From Variovorax sp. JS1663 (GTDB taxonomy: Bacteria > Pseudomonadota > Gammaproteobacteria > Burkholderiales > Burkholderiaceae_C): a stretch of 64,000 nucleotides of DNA. The position numbers were made by a program, and so were the translations under genes. Under the pieces are notes generated by a model, which saw only the letters and a list, made by a program, of their open reading frames with translations, was not told the origin of the DNA and did not search any database. Positions 51,418-61,331 of the stretch are shown in pieces. The stretch is taken from the NCBI RefSeq assembly GCF_002157355.1, contig NZ_LYMK01000010.1, positions 62,001 to 126,000 of the forward strand. The letters are read 5' to 3'. Every line of letters starts with the position of its first letter. The first letter of the stretch is position 1.

Positions 51418-53292
51418 TCAGGCCTTTCCCTGAGCGCAGGGCCAGTCGAGCACCACCGACGTGCCTCCCTCGCAGCCTGCCTCGATGCCCAGCACCGCGC
51501 CGATGGCGTCGGCGCGGGCACGCATGTTGGCCATGCCGCGGCCGGCGGCGCTTCCAGTCGCCGAGCTCGCCTGGAAGCCCCGGCCGTTGTCCCGCAACTC
51601 GATGCGCACCTGCGCCGGCGGGCCGTTCTGCCAGCTCGCGTGCAGGGCGATGCGCGTGGCCTGCGCATGCTTGAGCACGTTGGTGAACGCCTCCAGCAGG
51701 ATGCGCTGCAACTGCAGCGAGGCCTGCGCCGAGAAGGCCGCGATCGGCGGCAGCTCGGCCACGTCCCAGTCCAGCGCGATGCCGGCCGCATCGAGCCGGG
51801 GCTGCAGCCGGTAGCGCAGCGTGGCCAGCATCGTGGCGAGGTCGTCGTGCATGGGCTGCAGGGAATCGACCGCCATCCGCATCTCGTCGAGCGCCAGCTG
51901 CACGTGCTCGGTCAGCACCTCGGTGCGCGCGTCGCGCTGCGTCACCATGTTGAGCAGCCCGACCAGCTGCGAGCCCACGCCGTCGTGGATCTCCCGCATG
52001 ATGCGCTGCCGCTCCAGCAGCACGGCCTGCTCCTGCTGCTGCGCGCGCAGCGCTTCGAACGCGCCGCGCAGCTGCTGCTCGCGCTCGGCCACGCGCTCGG
52101 CCAGGCCGGCGTTCAAGGCCCGGTAGTCCGCCACCAGGCCGCTGTAGCGTTCCACCACGAGGCCCGCCAGGATGAGCACGAAGAAGAAGATGGCGTGCGA
52201 GGTCAGGGTGAACTCCGCACCGCCGAACAGGCCCGCGCGCACCGCGAGCAGGTCATGCGCCCCTGCCAGGATGGCAAGGCTGCCAGCGCCCAAGAGCACC
52301 CAGGCGATGCGCCTGCGGCTGCCGAAGGCCTCCCGCACCACGACCGGCAGGCAGACCGCGGCCACGAGCTCCAGCAGGGCCAGCCCGGTGGTCCAGAGCG
52401 CGGGCCGGGCCAGCGCGAAGGAGGCGCCTGCCAGCACGACGGCCGTGCCCAAGGCCGCCTGGATCATCCTGACCAGCCAGGGCGGGTTGCGCTCGACCAC
52501 CAGCAGCACGAAGCGGGCGATGAGCGCGATGTGGCAGGCATAGCCCATCGCCACCAGCGCGCCCCACAGCGGCCAGGGCACCGGCACGTCGGTCCAGGCG
52601 CGGTCCAGGTTGCGGATCACGCCGAAGAAGGCTGCCAGGCTGAAGCAGCCGTAGAGCGCGTCGCGCTGCCGCCACCAGAGGCCGGCCGCCAGCCCGCCCA
52701 TCAGCAGCAGGCTCACCGCATAGACCACCGAGGAGGTATGGCGCCAGCGCCGCTGCGCGACGTGGAGTGCCTCCATCGCCGTCTCCGGGCCGTAGCGCAA
52801 CAGGCCCAGGCCACCGCCGCGCTGGCGCTGCACCGTGGTCTCGACGAGCAGTTCGTTGGCCTCTCCCGCACGCAGGAGCGATGCGGGCACGCGCAGCAGG
52901 TGGCTGGCCTTGGCTGCGTCGTGGCTGGGGTCGCCCAGGACGCCGAGTTGCGCGATGACGGCACCGTTGAGCGAGACCCTGGCCTGGTTGCCGGTGCCCG
53001 ACAGGACCAGGGCCTGCGGCTCGCCACCCACGCCAGTCCCGGGGGGCAGCGTGATCCGGTATTGCGCCGTGCCTCCCCGGCCCGGGAATTCATGATCCCA
53101 TCGAAGCGGCAGTTCGACCTCGCGCTGGCTGGCGGGCAGGCCCTCGGGCTGGAACGAAGCCGATGCCGCATCCAGCACGCGGCTCTGGGCCAGTGCCGGC
53201 GCCGCCAGGACCATGAGGAACAGGGCGCCGGCCACCCTCCGGCCCAGCGTGCGGAGCAGATGCGCGAAGCGCAGCACGGTCAGGGAAGCCAC
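51418..53292 (-). CDS. Sensor histidine kinase, HisKA_3 (NarX/DesK-type) with periplasmic domain
   Basis: Protein of 624 aa. Signal/anchor at about 18-36 (ending APALAQ), a beta-rich periplasmic domain to about 185, about seven membrane helices to about 385, a coiled coil (ERVAEREQQLRGAFEALRAQ), then HisKA_3 with His436 (REIHDGVGSQLVGLL) and a HATPase domain with NVLKHAQA, DNGRGF and GRGMANMRARA. The layout is like 7TMR-DISM kinases, although the extracellular family is only suggested. It is translated after the response regulator at 53280, with a 13-bp overlap. Confidence 0.92.
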   Translation of the reverse strand: MASLTVLRFAHLLRTLGRRVAGALFLMVLAAPALAQSRVLDAASASFQPEGLPASQREVELPLRWDHEFPGRGGTAQYRITLPPGTGVGGEPQALVLSGTGNQARVSLNGAVIAQLGVLGDPSHDAAKASHLLRVPASLLRAGEANELLVETTVQRQRGGGLGLLRYGPETAMEALHVAQRRWRHTSSVVYAVSLLLMGGLAAGLWWRQRDALYGCFSLAAFFGVIRNLDRAWTDVPVPWPLWGALVAMGYACHIALIARFVLLVVERNPPWLVRMIQAALGTAVVLAGASFALARPALWTTGLALLELVAAVCLPVVVREAFGSRRRIAWVLLGAGSLAILAGAHDLLAVRAGLFGGAEFTLTSHAIFFFVLILAGLVVERYSGLVADYRALNAGLAERVAEREQQLRGAFEALRAQQQEQAVLLERQRIMREIHDGVGSQLVGLLNMVTQRDARTEVLTEHVQLALDEMRMAVDSLQPMHDDLATMLATLRYRLQPRLDAAGIALDWDVAELPPIAAFSAQASLQLQRILLEAFTNVLKHAQATRIALHASWQNGPPAQVRIELRDNGRGFQASSATGSAAGRGMANMRARADAIGAVLGIEAGCEGGTSVVLDWPCAQGKA

Positions 53293-53957
53293 CCCAGATT
53301 GCGGGCCTCGAACACGGCTTCCGACTTGTTGTGGACGTCCAGCTTGCCGTAGATGTTGCGGATGTGGGTCTGCACGGTGGTGACCGAGACCCCCATCCGC
53401 GCCGCCACTTCCAGATAAGGGAAGCCTCGCGACACCAGGTCCAGCACCTCGAACTCGCGCGGCGAGAGGCGCTCCGGCGCAGGGCTCGCGCCGGGGCTCG
53501 CCGCGGGTGCCGGGGCAGGCACCTGCGGCTGGTTCGCCTGCCAGCGCCGAAGCAGCTGCCGCGCGATGACCGGCGACATCGGCGAGCCGCCCGCGCGCAG
53601 GTTGCGGATGTGGGTCGCGAGGTCGGCTTCGGTCCCGTCCTTCAGCAGGTAGCCGCTCGCGCCGGCCTCGAAGGCCTGCACCATGTTGGCCTCGTCGCCG
53701 AAGATCGAGATCACCATGACCGCGCAGGCCGGCTGGGTGCGGCGGCAGTCGCGGATCACGTCCAGGCCGGAACGGTCGGGCAGGCCCAGGTCCACCAGCA
53801 GCACGTCCACCGGGTTGTCGGCCAGCCAGCCGAGGATCTCGCGCGCGGTGCCCGCACCGTAGGCCAGGGCCAGCGAGGGATCGGCCCGGATGACGCGGGA
53901 GATGCGCTCCCGCATCGGGATGTCGTCTTCGACCAGGGCGACTTGGGTGGGAGACAT
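53280..53957 (-). CDS. NarL/FixJ-type response regulator (partner of the 51418 kinase)
   Basis: Protein of 225 aa. Receiver domain about 1-120 with Asp11-Asp12, phospho-acceptor Asp56 (LLVDLGLP) and Lys in YLLKDG. A Pro/Ala-rich linker (about 143-160) leads to the LuxR helix-turn-helix with LSPREFEVLDLVSRGFPYLE and VSVTTVQTHIRNIYGKL. It overlaps the kinase gene by 13 bp in the same direction, so the pair is a cotranscribed two-component system. An upstream in-frame start would add 17 residues before the typical receiver N-terminus. Confidence 0.93.
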   Translation of the reverse strand: MSPTQVALVEDDIPMRERISRVIRADPSLALAYGAGTAREILGWLADNPVDVLLVDLGLPDRSGLDVIRDCRRTQPACAVMVISIFGDEANMVQAFEAGASGYLLKDGTEADLATHIRNLRAGGSPMSPVIARQLLRRWQANQPQVPAPAPAASPGASPAPERLSPREFEVLDLVSRGFPYLEVAARMGVSVTTVQTHIRNIYGKLDVHNKSEAVFEARNLGWLP

Positions 53958-53985
53958 CTTGAAGGCGTGAAGGGCAAGAAGCTGC

Positions 53986-54933
53986 CTACTGCCATGCCGC
54001 GCGGGCAATGCTGCCCTGGTACTGGGGCACGCCCGACTTGAAGATCTCGATGTTCACCGCGTTGTCGTCGATCTCCAGCAGGCCCCAGTTGCGCTGCAGG
54101 GCGCCAAGGGTGACGGCGGTGCAGATGGCAGCGCCGGAAGCGGTGGCTTCGAACAGCGGCCTGCCGCCGGTCTGCCTGTAGGTGGCCAGGTTGTTGTCGT
54201 GGATGTCGCCGCTCAGGACCAGGATGCGGTGCCTGGCGGCCAGCGCCAGCAGCCGTTTGTAGTCCTGCTCGTGATCGAGCCAGGTCTCGCCGTTGCGCGC
54301 CTCGAAGACCACGCCGGAGGCGACGAGGTGCACGGTGTCGGGGTCGGCTGCATCGCAGGCCGCCTCGAGCGCGGCCAGCTGGGTCTCACCGAGCATCGAT
54401 CCCTTCCGCCTCTTGTAGCTGCGCCCGTCGGTGAGGTGCAGCAGCACCTTGCCGGGCAATGCCACCGTGCTGTAGCCGGGCTCGGCCACGTCCGGGCTCC
54501 AGGCGAAGGGCGATGCCGGGAAGCTCCCGGACGCCAGGCGTGCCGCCAGCGCCGCGCGATAGGCTGCGAACACCGCGCGGCTGGGTGGCACGTAGATCCG
54601 CCATGGGGGCTGCTTCGCGATGTCGCCCCCGCAGGCGCCGTTCCACAGGAAGTCGTGGTCGTCCCAGATCGCATAGGTCGAGAGCTGGGGCCGCTGCACC
54701 AGCGCGCGGAATCCGGGCTGCGCCAACTGGCGGGCGATGCGCTTGTGCGCGTGCTGCGCGAAGCCGTCGGCGCTCATTTCCTTCAGCTTGGCCATGCTGG
54801 AATCATCGGCGTCGTAGTAGGCCGAATCGCCCAGCAGCACCAGCACATCGGGATTGCGCGCCGCAATCTCGTTCCACGCGGGCTGCTGGGGAAAGCTGAC
54901 GGACGACATGCAGGAGGTGAAGGCGATGCGCAT
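53986..54933 (-). CDS. PhoD-like metallophosphatase/phosphodiesterase
   Basis: Protein of 315 aa. The N-terminus IAFTSCMSS resembles the start of the PhoD metallophosphatase core. VLLGDSAYYD, IWDDHDFLWNG and LSGDIHDNNLA carry the metal-binding Asp, Asn and His residues. The N-terminal domain of full PhoD and a Tat signal are absent, so it is probably a cytoplasmic shortened member. The natural phosphoester is unknown. It lies 28 bp upstream of the response regulator start and could be in the same transcript. Confidence 0.88.
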   Translation of the reverse strand: MRIAFTSCMSSVSFPQQPAWNEIAARNPDVLVLLGDSAYYDADDSSMAKLKEMSADGFAQHAHKRIARQLAQPGFRALVQRPQLSTYAIWDDHDFLWNGACGGDIAKQPPWRIYVPPSRAVFAAYRAALAARLASGSFPASPFAWSPDVAEPGYSTVALPGKVLLHLTDGRSYKRRKGSMLGETQLAALEAACDAADPDTVHLVASGVVFEARNGETWLDHEQDYKRLLALAARHRILVLSGDIHDNNLATYRQTGGRPLFEATASGAAICTAVTLGALQRNWGLLEIDDNAVNIEIFKSGVPQYQGSIARAAWQ

Positions 54934-55019
54934 GCAATGATCCTCGGACGAGTACGCGAGCGTAGCCTAGGCGCCCGCGGCCGCGCGCGCCATCCTGCCT
55001 TTGGGGGATGCCTCCCCCG

Positions 55020-58000
55020 CTATGCCAGCGCCCGCAGCTCCCGCAGCGCCACGGCCAGCATCGCCGCGTCGGGCGCTGGCACCGCGCGCAGCTCGCCCAT
55101 CAGCTGCGCCGCCCGCTCCAGCGTGCGGCCGTTGCTGGCCTGCCAGGTCTCGACCAGGGCCTCCGGCGACTCGGCCTCGCCGCCGCCCGCCAGCACCGCG
55201 CCGGTGATGGAGCGCTGCAGGCCCGAGAGGTCGTCCTGCATCGCGCCCTTGGCCAGCGCCTGCCAGTGCTGGTCGCCCGGCAGCGCCGAGATGCGGTCGC
55301 GCAGCCAGGGCATGCCGAGCCGGTTGGCGAGGTCGAAGTAGATCGCCGCCACCAGCTCGACTGGCCAGCGCGCGCTGCCGGCGATCTCGGCGATGTCGAG
55401 CGTGGCGTAGAGCGAGCCGAAGTTCAGCACGCGGTCGGCCAGCTCGCGCGGCACGCCCTTGGCGGCGTACTGGGCCGCGGCGGCCTCGACGCGCGCGCGC
55501 TCGTCGGCATCGAGCAGCTGCGGCAGCCGCGCCGACAGCGTCTCCACGTTGGACTGAAAGTACTCGATGGTCGAGGCCATGTCCTCGGCCAGGCGCCTGG
55601 AGCGCAGGAACCACATGGTGCCGCGCTCCAGCTGCCGGCTGGTGTCGATCAGCATGCGCGACTGCACCTCGTCGTCGACCCGGTTGTCCAGCGCCTCGAT
55701 CGCCTGCCACAGCGACACCATGCCGAAGATCTCGCGCGACAGCAGGTAGGCACGCACCACCTCGAAGGCGCGCGCGCCGGTGGTTTCGACCAGCCGGTGC
55801 ACGAAGGTGCTGCCAACGCGGTTGATCGTGCTGTTGGTCACGTGGGTGGCGATGATCTCGCGCTTGAGCGGATGGCGCGGCATCCAGGCGGCGAACTTCT
55901 GGCGCATCAGCGCCGGGAAGTAGCGCTCCAGCGCGGTCGCGACCCAGGGGTCGTCGGGCAGCGGCGACTCCAGCAGCTCGTCGTAGAGCCAGATCTTGCT
56001 GTAGGCCAGCACCACCGCGCGCTCCGGGCTGGTGAGGCCCTGGCCCTGGGCCCGGCGCTCGGCCAGTTCCTCGTCGGCCGGCAGGTACTCGATCGCCCGG
56101 TTGAGCCGCCCGGCCTTTTCCAGGTATTGCATGAAGCGCGTCTGCGCGTCCAGCAGCTGCGGCGCGATGCGGCCGGTGACCGAGAGCACCTGGGTCTGGA
56201 AGACGTTGTCGCGCAGCACCAGCGCGGCCACGTCGTCGGTCATCTCTGGCAGGATCGCATTGCGCTGCTTTTCGGTGAGCTCGCCCTCGGTGACCGGCAG
56301 ACCCAGCAGGATCTTGATGTTGACCTCGTGGTCGGAGGTGTCGACGCCGGCCGAGTTGTCGATCGCATCGGTGTTGATGCGACCGCCCGCGCGCGCGAAC
56401 TCGATGCGCCCCAGCTGCGTGCAGCCCAGGTTGCCGCCCTCGGCGAAGACCTTGCAGCGCAGCTCGCGGCCATTGACGCGCAGCGCGTCGTTGGCGCGAT
56501 CGCCCACCTGCGCGTGGGTCTCGCCGGCGGCCTTGACGTAGGTGCCGATGCCACCGTTGTAGATCAGCGCCACCGGGGCCTTGAGGATGGCATTGACCAG
56601 CTCGGTGGGCGTCAGCGCATCGGCCTGGATGTCCAGCACCTGCTTCACCTGCGGCGTGAGCGCGATCGACTTGGCGCTGCGCGCATGAATGCCGCCGCCT
56701 TCGGAGATCAGCGAGGCATCGTAGTCGGCCCATGAGGAGCGCGGCAGCTTGAACAGGCGCTCGCGCTCGGCAAAGCTCTTCGCGGCATCGGGCGTGGGGT
56801 CGAGGAAGATGTGCCGGTGATCGAAGGCCGCCACCAGCAGGATGTGCGGGGACAGCAGCATGCCGTTGCCGAACACGTCGCCCGACATGTCGCCGATGCC
56901 CGCGACCGTGAACTCGGTGCTCTGGGTGTCGATGCCCATCTCGCGGAAATGCCGCTTCACCGACTCCCAGGCCCCGCGCGCCGTGATGCCCATGGCCTTG
57001 TGGTCGTAGCCCACCGAGCCGCCGGAGGCGAAGGCGTCGCCGAGCCAGAAGCCGTATTCCTTGCTGATGCCGTTGGCATAGTCGCTGAAGGTGGCGGTGC
57101 CCTTGTCGGCTGCCACCACGAGGTACGGGTCGTCCGGATCATGGCGGCGCACCTGCGGCGGCGGCACCACCGCCGTCCCCGCGAGGTTGTCGGTGATGTC
57201 GAGCAGACCGCGCAGGTAATCCTGGTAGCAGGCCACGCCCTCGCGCATGTAGGCATCGCGGTCGGCCGGCGACGGCGCGCGCTTGAGCACGAAGCCGCCC
57301 TTGGAGCCGACCGGCACGATCACGATGTTCTTGACCATCTGCGCCTTCACCAGGCCCAGCACCTCGGTGCGGAAATCCTCCGCCCGGTCCGACCAGCGCA
57401 GGCCGCCGCGCGCCACGCGGCCGCCGCGCAGGTGCACGCCCTCGAAGCGGGTCGAGTACACGAAGATCTCGAACAGTGGCTTGGGCGCCGGCAGATCCGG
57501 CACCTTGGCCGCGTCGAACTTGAAGGACAGGAAGCCGCGCCGCCGCCCGGCTGCGTCGCGGCGCCAGAAGTTGGTACGCAGCGTCGCCTGGATCAGCGCC
57601 AGATACTGGCGCAGCACACGGTCTTCCGACAGGTTGGACACCTCGTCCAGCGCGGCCTCGATGTCGCCGACCTTCTTGGCCTCGCGGGCCTGTGCATCGG
57701 GCGGCGCTTCCGGATCGAAGCGCAGCTTGAACAGCTCCACCAGGGCGCGCGCAATGCCGGCGTGCGTCGCCAGCGTCGCTTCGATGAAGGACTGCGAGAG
57801 CGAGAAACCGATCTGCCGCATGTACTTGGCGTAAGCCCGCAGCACCACGATTTCGTGGGCCGGCAGGCGCGCCGCCAGCACCAGGCGGTTGAAGTCGTCG
57901 TTCTCGACCTCGCCGCCGAGCACCGCGGCGAAGGCCTCCTCGAACACCGGGCGCAGCGCGTCGACCTCGATCTCGGCCTCGCCCGAGGCGCTCTGCAGGC

Positions 58001-59864
58001 CGAAGTCGTGGATCCAGATCGGCGCCTCGCCCTGGGGCGCCAGCCGATGCGGATGCTCGTCCAGCACCTTCATGCCCAGGTGCTCCAGCATCGGCAGACT
58101 GGCCGAGAGCGTGAGCGGCTCGCCGCGCCGCAGCAGCTTGAAGCGCAGCGTGTCGGGCGGCGCCTCCAGCGGCCGGTAGAGGTTCATGCCCAGCGGCTGG
58201 GCCTCGCCCAGCCCCGCCATCAGCTCGATGTCGTGCACGGCGGCCCGCGCGGCGAATTCTTCGCGGTAGCCGGCCGGGAAGGCGGCACCGAAACGCCGCA
58301 GCAGTGCGTTGCCGCGGGCTTCGCCGGCCGCCTCGATCAGCGCGGTCTTCAGGTCATCGTCCCAGCGCCGCGCAGCCGCGACCAGCCGCTCCTCCAGCTC
58401 GCGCACGTCGAAGAAGGGAATGCTGCCGGGCTTGGTGCGCACGGTGATCTGGATGCGCGCCAGCACCGATTCCGACAGGTGCACGTTGAACTCGGAGCTC
58501 GTCCCGTTGAACTCGCGCATCAGGATGTCCTGCCACTTCTGGCGCAGCTCGGTGGTGTAGTTCTCGCGGGGCGCGTAGATCAGGCAGGACAGGAAGCGCT
58601 CGAAGGGGTCGCGCCGCACGAACAGCCGGAAGCGCTGGCGCTCGCCCAGGTGCAGGATGCCCATGGCGGTCTGCAGCAGGTCGTCGTCCGAGGTCTGGAA
58701 CAACTCGTCGCGCGGATACGTCTCGAGGATGTTGAGCAGCGCCTTGCCCGAATGGCTGCCCGCCGCCAGGCCGGCGCGCTCGACCACGCTGGCGATCTTG
58801 CGGCGCAGCAGCGGAATCTCGGCCGGGTTGGCGCTGTAGGCGGTGGAGGTGAAGAGGCCGAGGAAGCGGTCCTCGCCACACACCTCGCCCTGGTCGTCGA
58901 AGCGCTTGACGGCCACGTAGTCCAGGTGGCCGGGCCGGTGCACGGTGGAGCGCGAGGTGGATTTGGTCACCACCAGCAGCTCGGGCCGGCGCGCGTAGGC
59001 GCGCACCTCGGGCGGCAGCGCGGCGAAGGCGGCGGCGCCATCGGGCTTGGAGGACGCCTCGCGCAGGATGCCGAGGCCGGAGCCGGGCACGACCTTCAGC
59101 ACATCCTCGCCGTCCACCCGCGCCAGCTCGTGGCTGCGGCAGCCGAGGAAGGTGAAGTGGTTGTCCGCCAGCCAGCGCAGGAAGGCCTGGCCCTCGGCCA
59201 GTTCCTGCGGCGGGATGGGCGGAGCGCGCTCGTCCAGCCCCTGCACGATGGCCAGTACGCGTTCGCGCATCGGCTTCCAGTCGGCGACCGTCTGCCGCAC
59301 GTCGTCGAGCACGCGCTCCAGGTCGGCGGCCAGCGCCTCCATGCGCGCGGCATCGGGAACGCGATCGACTTCCACGTGGATGAAGGATTCGCGGCGGGCC
59401 TCGGGCGACGCGCCCTCCTCCGCCGCCAGGCCTTTCAGCACGCCATCGGCGCCGCGCTCGACCGCCACCAGCGGATGGATGATCAGGTGCAGCGTGAGCC
59501 CGTGCCGGTTGACCTCCATGGTCACGGAGTCGACCAGGAAAGGCATGTCGTCATTGACCATCTCGATGATGGTGTGGGTGGACTGCCAGCCGTGCTCGGC
59601 GATGGTCGGGTTGAAGACCCTGAGCTTGGCCTTTCCCGGTTCGCGCTTGCGGGCGAAGTTCCAGTGCGACAGGGCCGCACCGTACAGGTCGGCCACCTCG
59701 CGCTCGGCCAGGTCCTCCGGGTCGACCTGGCCGAAATAGCGGCGGACGAAGCCCGCGGGCTCCTCCGCCGATTCGGCCGGGAGCCTGGCGCGCACCAGTT
59801 GCTCCACTTCGTCCAGGCGCTCTGCCCTGCGCCCCGCTTCCGTCGTCTGAGCGGTCATCAGCAT
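55020..59864 (-). CDS. gdhB: NAD-specific glutamate dehydrogenase, large (GDH-180) type
   Basis: Protein of 1614 aa, the normal size for the approximately 180-kDa class. A long N-terminal regulatory region (to about 700; ACT-like segments with NDDMPFLVDSVTMEVNRHG) precedes the catalytic domain: GGLRWSDRAEDFRTEVLGL, KAQMVKN, PVGSKGGFV, then the NAD-binding part with AGIGDMSGDVFGNGMLLS and CKVFAEGGNLGCTQLGRIE, and a C-terminal helical region. It deaminates glutamate to 2-oxoglutarate, linking amino-acid catabolism to the TCA cycle. The ATG at 59864 has GGAG 6 bp upstream; a second ATG two codons later is possible. Confidence 0.96.
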   Translation of the reverse strand: MLMTAQTTEAGRRAERLDEVEQLVRARLPAESAEEPAGFVRRYFGQVDPEDLAEREVADLYGAALSHWNFARKREPGKAKLRVFNPTIAEHGWQSTHTIIEMVNDDMPFLVDSVTMEVNRHGLTLHLIIHPLVAVERGADGVLKGLAAEEGASPEARRESFIHVEVDRVPDAARMEALAADLERVLDDVRQTVADWKPMRERVLAIVQGLDERAPPIPPQELAEGQAFLRWLADNHFTFLGCRSHELARVDGEDVLKVVPGSGLGILREASSKPDGAAAFAALPPEVRAYARRPELLVVTKSTSRSTVHRPGHLDYVAVKRFDDQGEVCGEDRFLGLFTSTAYSANPAEIPLLRRKIASVVERAGLAAGSHSGKALLNILETYPRDELFQTSDDDLLQTAMGILHLGERQRFRLFVRRDPFERFLSCLIYAPRENYTTELRQKWQDILMREFNGTSSEFNVHLSESVLARIQITVRTKPGSIPFFDVRELEERLVAAARRWDDDLKTALIEAAGEARGNALLRRFGAAFPAGYREEFAARAAVHDIELMAGLGEAQPLGMNLYRPLEAPPDTLRFKLLRRGEPLTLSASLPMLEHLGMKVLDEHPHRLAPQGEAPIWIHDFGLQSASGEAEIEVDALRPVFEEAFAAVLGGEVENDDFNRLVLAARLPAHEIVVLRAYAKYMRQIGFSLSQSFIEATLATHAGIARALVELFKLRFDPEAPPDAQAREAKKVGDIEAALDEVSNLSEDRVLRQYLALIQATLRTNFWRRDAAGRRRGFLSFKFDAAKVPDLPAPKPLFEIFVYSTRFEGVHLRGGRVARGGLRWSDRAEDFRTEVLGLVKAQMVKNIVIVPVGSKGGFVLKRAPSPADRDAYMREGVACYQDYLRGLLDITDNLAGTAVVPPPQVRRHDPDDPYLVVAADKGTATFSDYANGISKEYGFWLGDAFASGGSVGYDHKAMGITARGAWESVKRHFREMGIDTQSTEFTVAGIGDMSGDVFGNGMLLSPHILLVAAFDHRHIFLDPTPDAAKSFAERERLFKLPRSSWADYDASLISEGGGIHARSAKSIALTPQVKQVLDIQADALTPTELVNAILKAPVALIYNGGIGTYVKAAGETHAQVGDRANDALRVNGRELRCKVFAEGGNLGCTQLGRIEFARAGGRINTDAIDNSAGVDTSDHEVNIKILLGLPVTEGELTEKQRNAILPEMTDDVAALVLRDNVFQTQVLSVTGRIAPQLLDAQTRFMQYLEKAGRLNRAIEYLPADEELAERRAQGQGLTSPERAVVLAYSKIWLYDELLESPLPDDPWVATALERYFPALMRQKFAAWMPRHPLKREIIATHVTNSTINRVGSTFVHRLVETTGARAFEVVRAYLLSREIFGMVSLWQAIEALDNRVDDEVQSRMLIDTSRQLERGTMWFLRSRRLAEDMASTIEYFQSNVETLSARLPQLLDADERARVEAAAAQYAAKGVPRELADRVLNFGSLYATLDIAEIAGSARWPVELVAAIYFDLANRLGMPWLRDRISALPGDQHWQALAKGAMQDDLSGLQRSITGAVLAGGGEAESPEALVETWQASNGRTLERAAQLMGELRAVPAPDAAMLAVALRELRALA

Positions 59865-59985
59865 GCTTGTCTCCGGTTGGCGCCTGTAATCTACATCGCA
59901 ATCCGGTCGGAAATATGACTTGCGCCCGCCCGCGCCCGGGCCGAGACTGCTCGGTTCGGCCACGCGCGCGCGGCGCTCTGGCGCG

Positions 59986-60423
59986 TCAGCCAGCGATGTA
60001 GTTGTGCAGTTGTTCGATGATGAACTTCTGCTCCGAGATGATGCCCTTGACCAGGTCGCCGATCGAAATCAGCCCGACGAGCTTGCCGTCGTCATCGAGC
60101 ACCGGCAGATGCCGTACCCGGCTCTCGGTCATCAGCGCCATGCATTCCTCGGTGCTCTGGGTGGGATGCACGTAGATCACCGAGCTGGTCATGATCTCGC
60201 GCAGCTTCGTGTCCTTGGAGGAGCGCGCCATCAGCACGACCTTGCGCGCGTAGTCCCGCTCGCTGAGCACGCCGACGATGCGCTCGCCCTCCATCACCAG
60301 CAGGGCGCCGATGTTCTTCTGAGCCATCAGCGCGACGGCCTCGAACACCGAGGCGTCGGGCCCGATGCTGTGCACGACGCCGACGCCGCCTTTTTCCTTG
60401 AGGATTTCTGCCACTGTCTTCAT
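59986..60423 (-). CDS. Tandem CBS-domain protein
   Basis: Protein of 145 aa made of two CBS domains (about 10-68 and 76-135). ALLVMEGERIVGVLSERDYA and HLPVLDDDGKLVGLISIGDL are the typical strand-helix blocks that bind adenine nucleotides. No catalytic domain is attached. It is a stand-alone energy sensor of a type common in Burkholderiales; the partner is unknown. Divergent from the SDR gene across 110 bp. Confidence 0.92.
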   Translation of the reverse strand: MKTVAEILKEKGGVGVVHSIGPDASVFEAVALMAQKNIGALLVMEGERIVGVLSERDYARKVVLMARSSKDTKLREIMTSSVIYVHPTQSTEECMALMTESRVRHLPVLDDDGKLVGLISIGDLVKGIISEQKFIIEQLHNYIAG

Positions 60424-60533
60424 CGTTCATGTCTCCGGCTGGGGCTCATGGCTTGCATGAGAGCACATGCCGGGCAGAGTCGGCAAGCCCCCTCTAACAT
60501 GTCCGTCATCGCAACACGACGGCGGAGAACTCC

Positions 60534-61325
60534 ATGGATCTTCAACTCAGCGGCAAGCACGTGCTGGTCACCGGCGGCAGCCGCGGCATCGGGCTGGCCT
60601 GTGCGCGCGGCTTCCTGCGCGAGGGCGCGCAGGTCAGCCTGGCAGGGCGCAGCCAGGACCACCTGGATTCGGCGCTCGCGCAACTGCGCGCCGAGGGCCA
60701 CACTGCGGTCCGCGGCCATGCGGCCGACCTGGGCGACGCGCAGGCCGCGCTGGCGATGCTGGACGCCGCGGAAGCCGGGTTCGGCCCCGTGGAGGTGTTG
60801 GTCAATTCCGCCGGCGCAGCGCGGCGCACGCCCTTCGACGAGCTGCGGCCGCAGGCCTGGCAGGACGCGATGCAGGCCAAATTCTTCACCTACATCCACG
60901 TGATGGACCCGGCCATCAAGCGCATGGGCGCACGCGGCGCTGGCGCCATCGTCAACATCATCGGCATGGGCGGCAAGGTCGCCACGACCACTCACCTGGC
61001 CGGCGGCGCCGCCAATGCCGCGCTGATGCTGGCCACCGCGGGCCTGGCCACGGCCTACGGTCCGCGGGGCGTGCGCGTGAACGCGGTCAATCCCGCCATG
61101 ACGCTGACCGACCGCATGGCCGAGGGCCTGGCGGCCGAAGCGCGGATGCGGCAGCGCAGCGAAGATGACGTGCGGCGCGACGCCGAGGCCCGCATGCCGC
61201 TCGGGCGGATCGCGAAGCCGGAAGACATCGCCGATGCGGTGCTGTTCCTGAGCTCGCCGCGGGCAGGCTACATCTCGGGCGCGATCGTGTCGATGGATGG
61301 GGCCGCAACGCCGATGGTGGTCTGA
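60534..61325 (+). CDS. Atypical short-chain dehydrogenase/reductase
   Basis: Protein of 263 aa with Rossmann motif TGGSRGIG (14-21), DLGD, NSAG and C-terminal SGAIVSMDGA, all normal for classical SDRs. The usual Tyr-x-x-x-Lys is not there: the aligned segment reads LAGGAANAALM after GMGGKVATTTH, so both the catalytic Tyr and Lys are replaced. It may have altered chemistry or be a non-enzymatic NAD(P)-binding protein. GGAG lies before the ATG. Confidence 0.88.
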   Translation: MDLQLSGKHVLVTGGSRGIGLACARGFLREGAQVSLAGRSQDHLDSALAQLRAEGHTAVRGHAADLGDAQAALAMLDAAEAGFGPVEVLVNSAGAARRTPFDELRPQAWQDAMQAKFFTYIHVMDPAIKRMGARGAGAIVNIIGMGGKVATTTHLAGGAANAALMLATAGLATAYGPRGVRVNAVNPAMTLTDRMAEGLAAEARMRQRSEDDVRRDAEARMPLGRIAKPEDIADAVLFLSSPRAGYISGAIVSMDGAATPMVV

Positions 61326-61331
61326 GCGAAA

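Noticed and set aside
56811..59918. Open frame of 1035 codons antisense to the glutamate dehydrogenase
   Set aside because: A His/Arg/Gln-rich translation with no motifs, wholly antisense to a gene with intact catalytic blocks.
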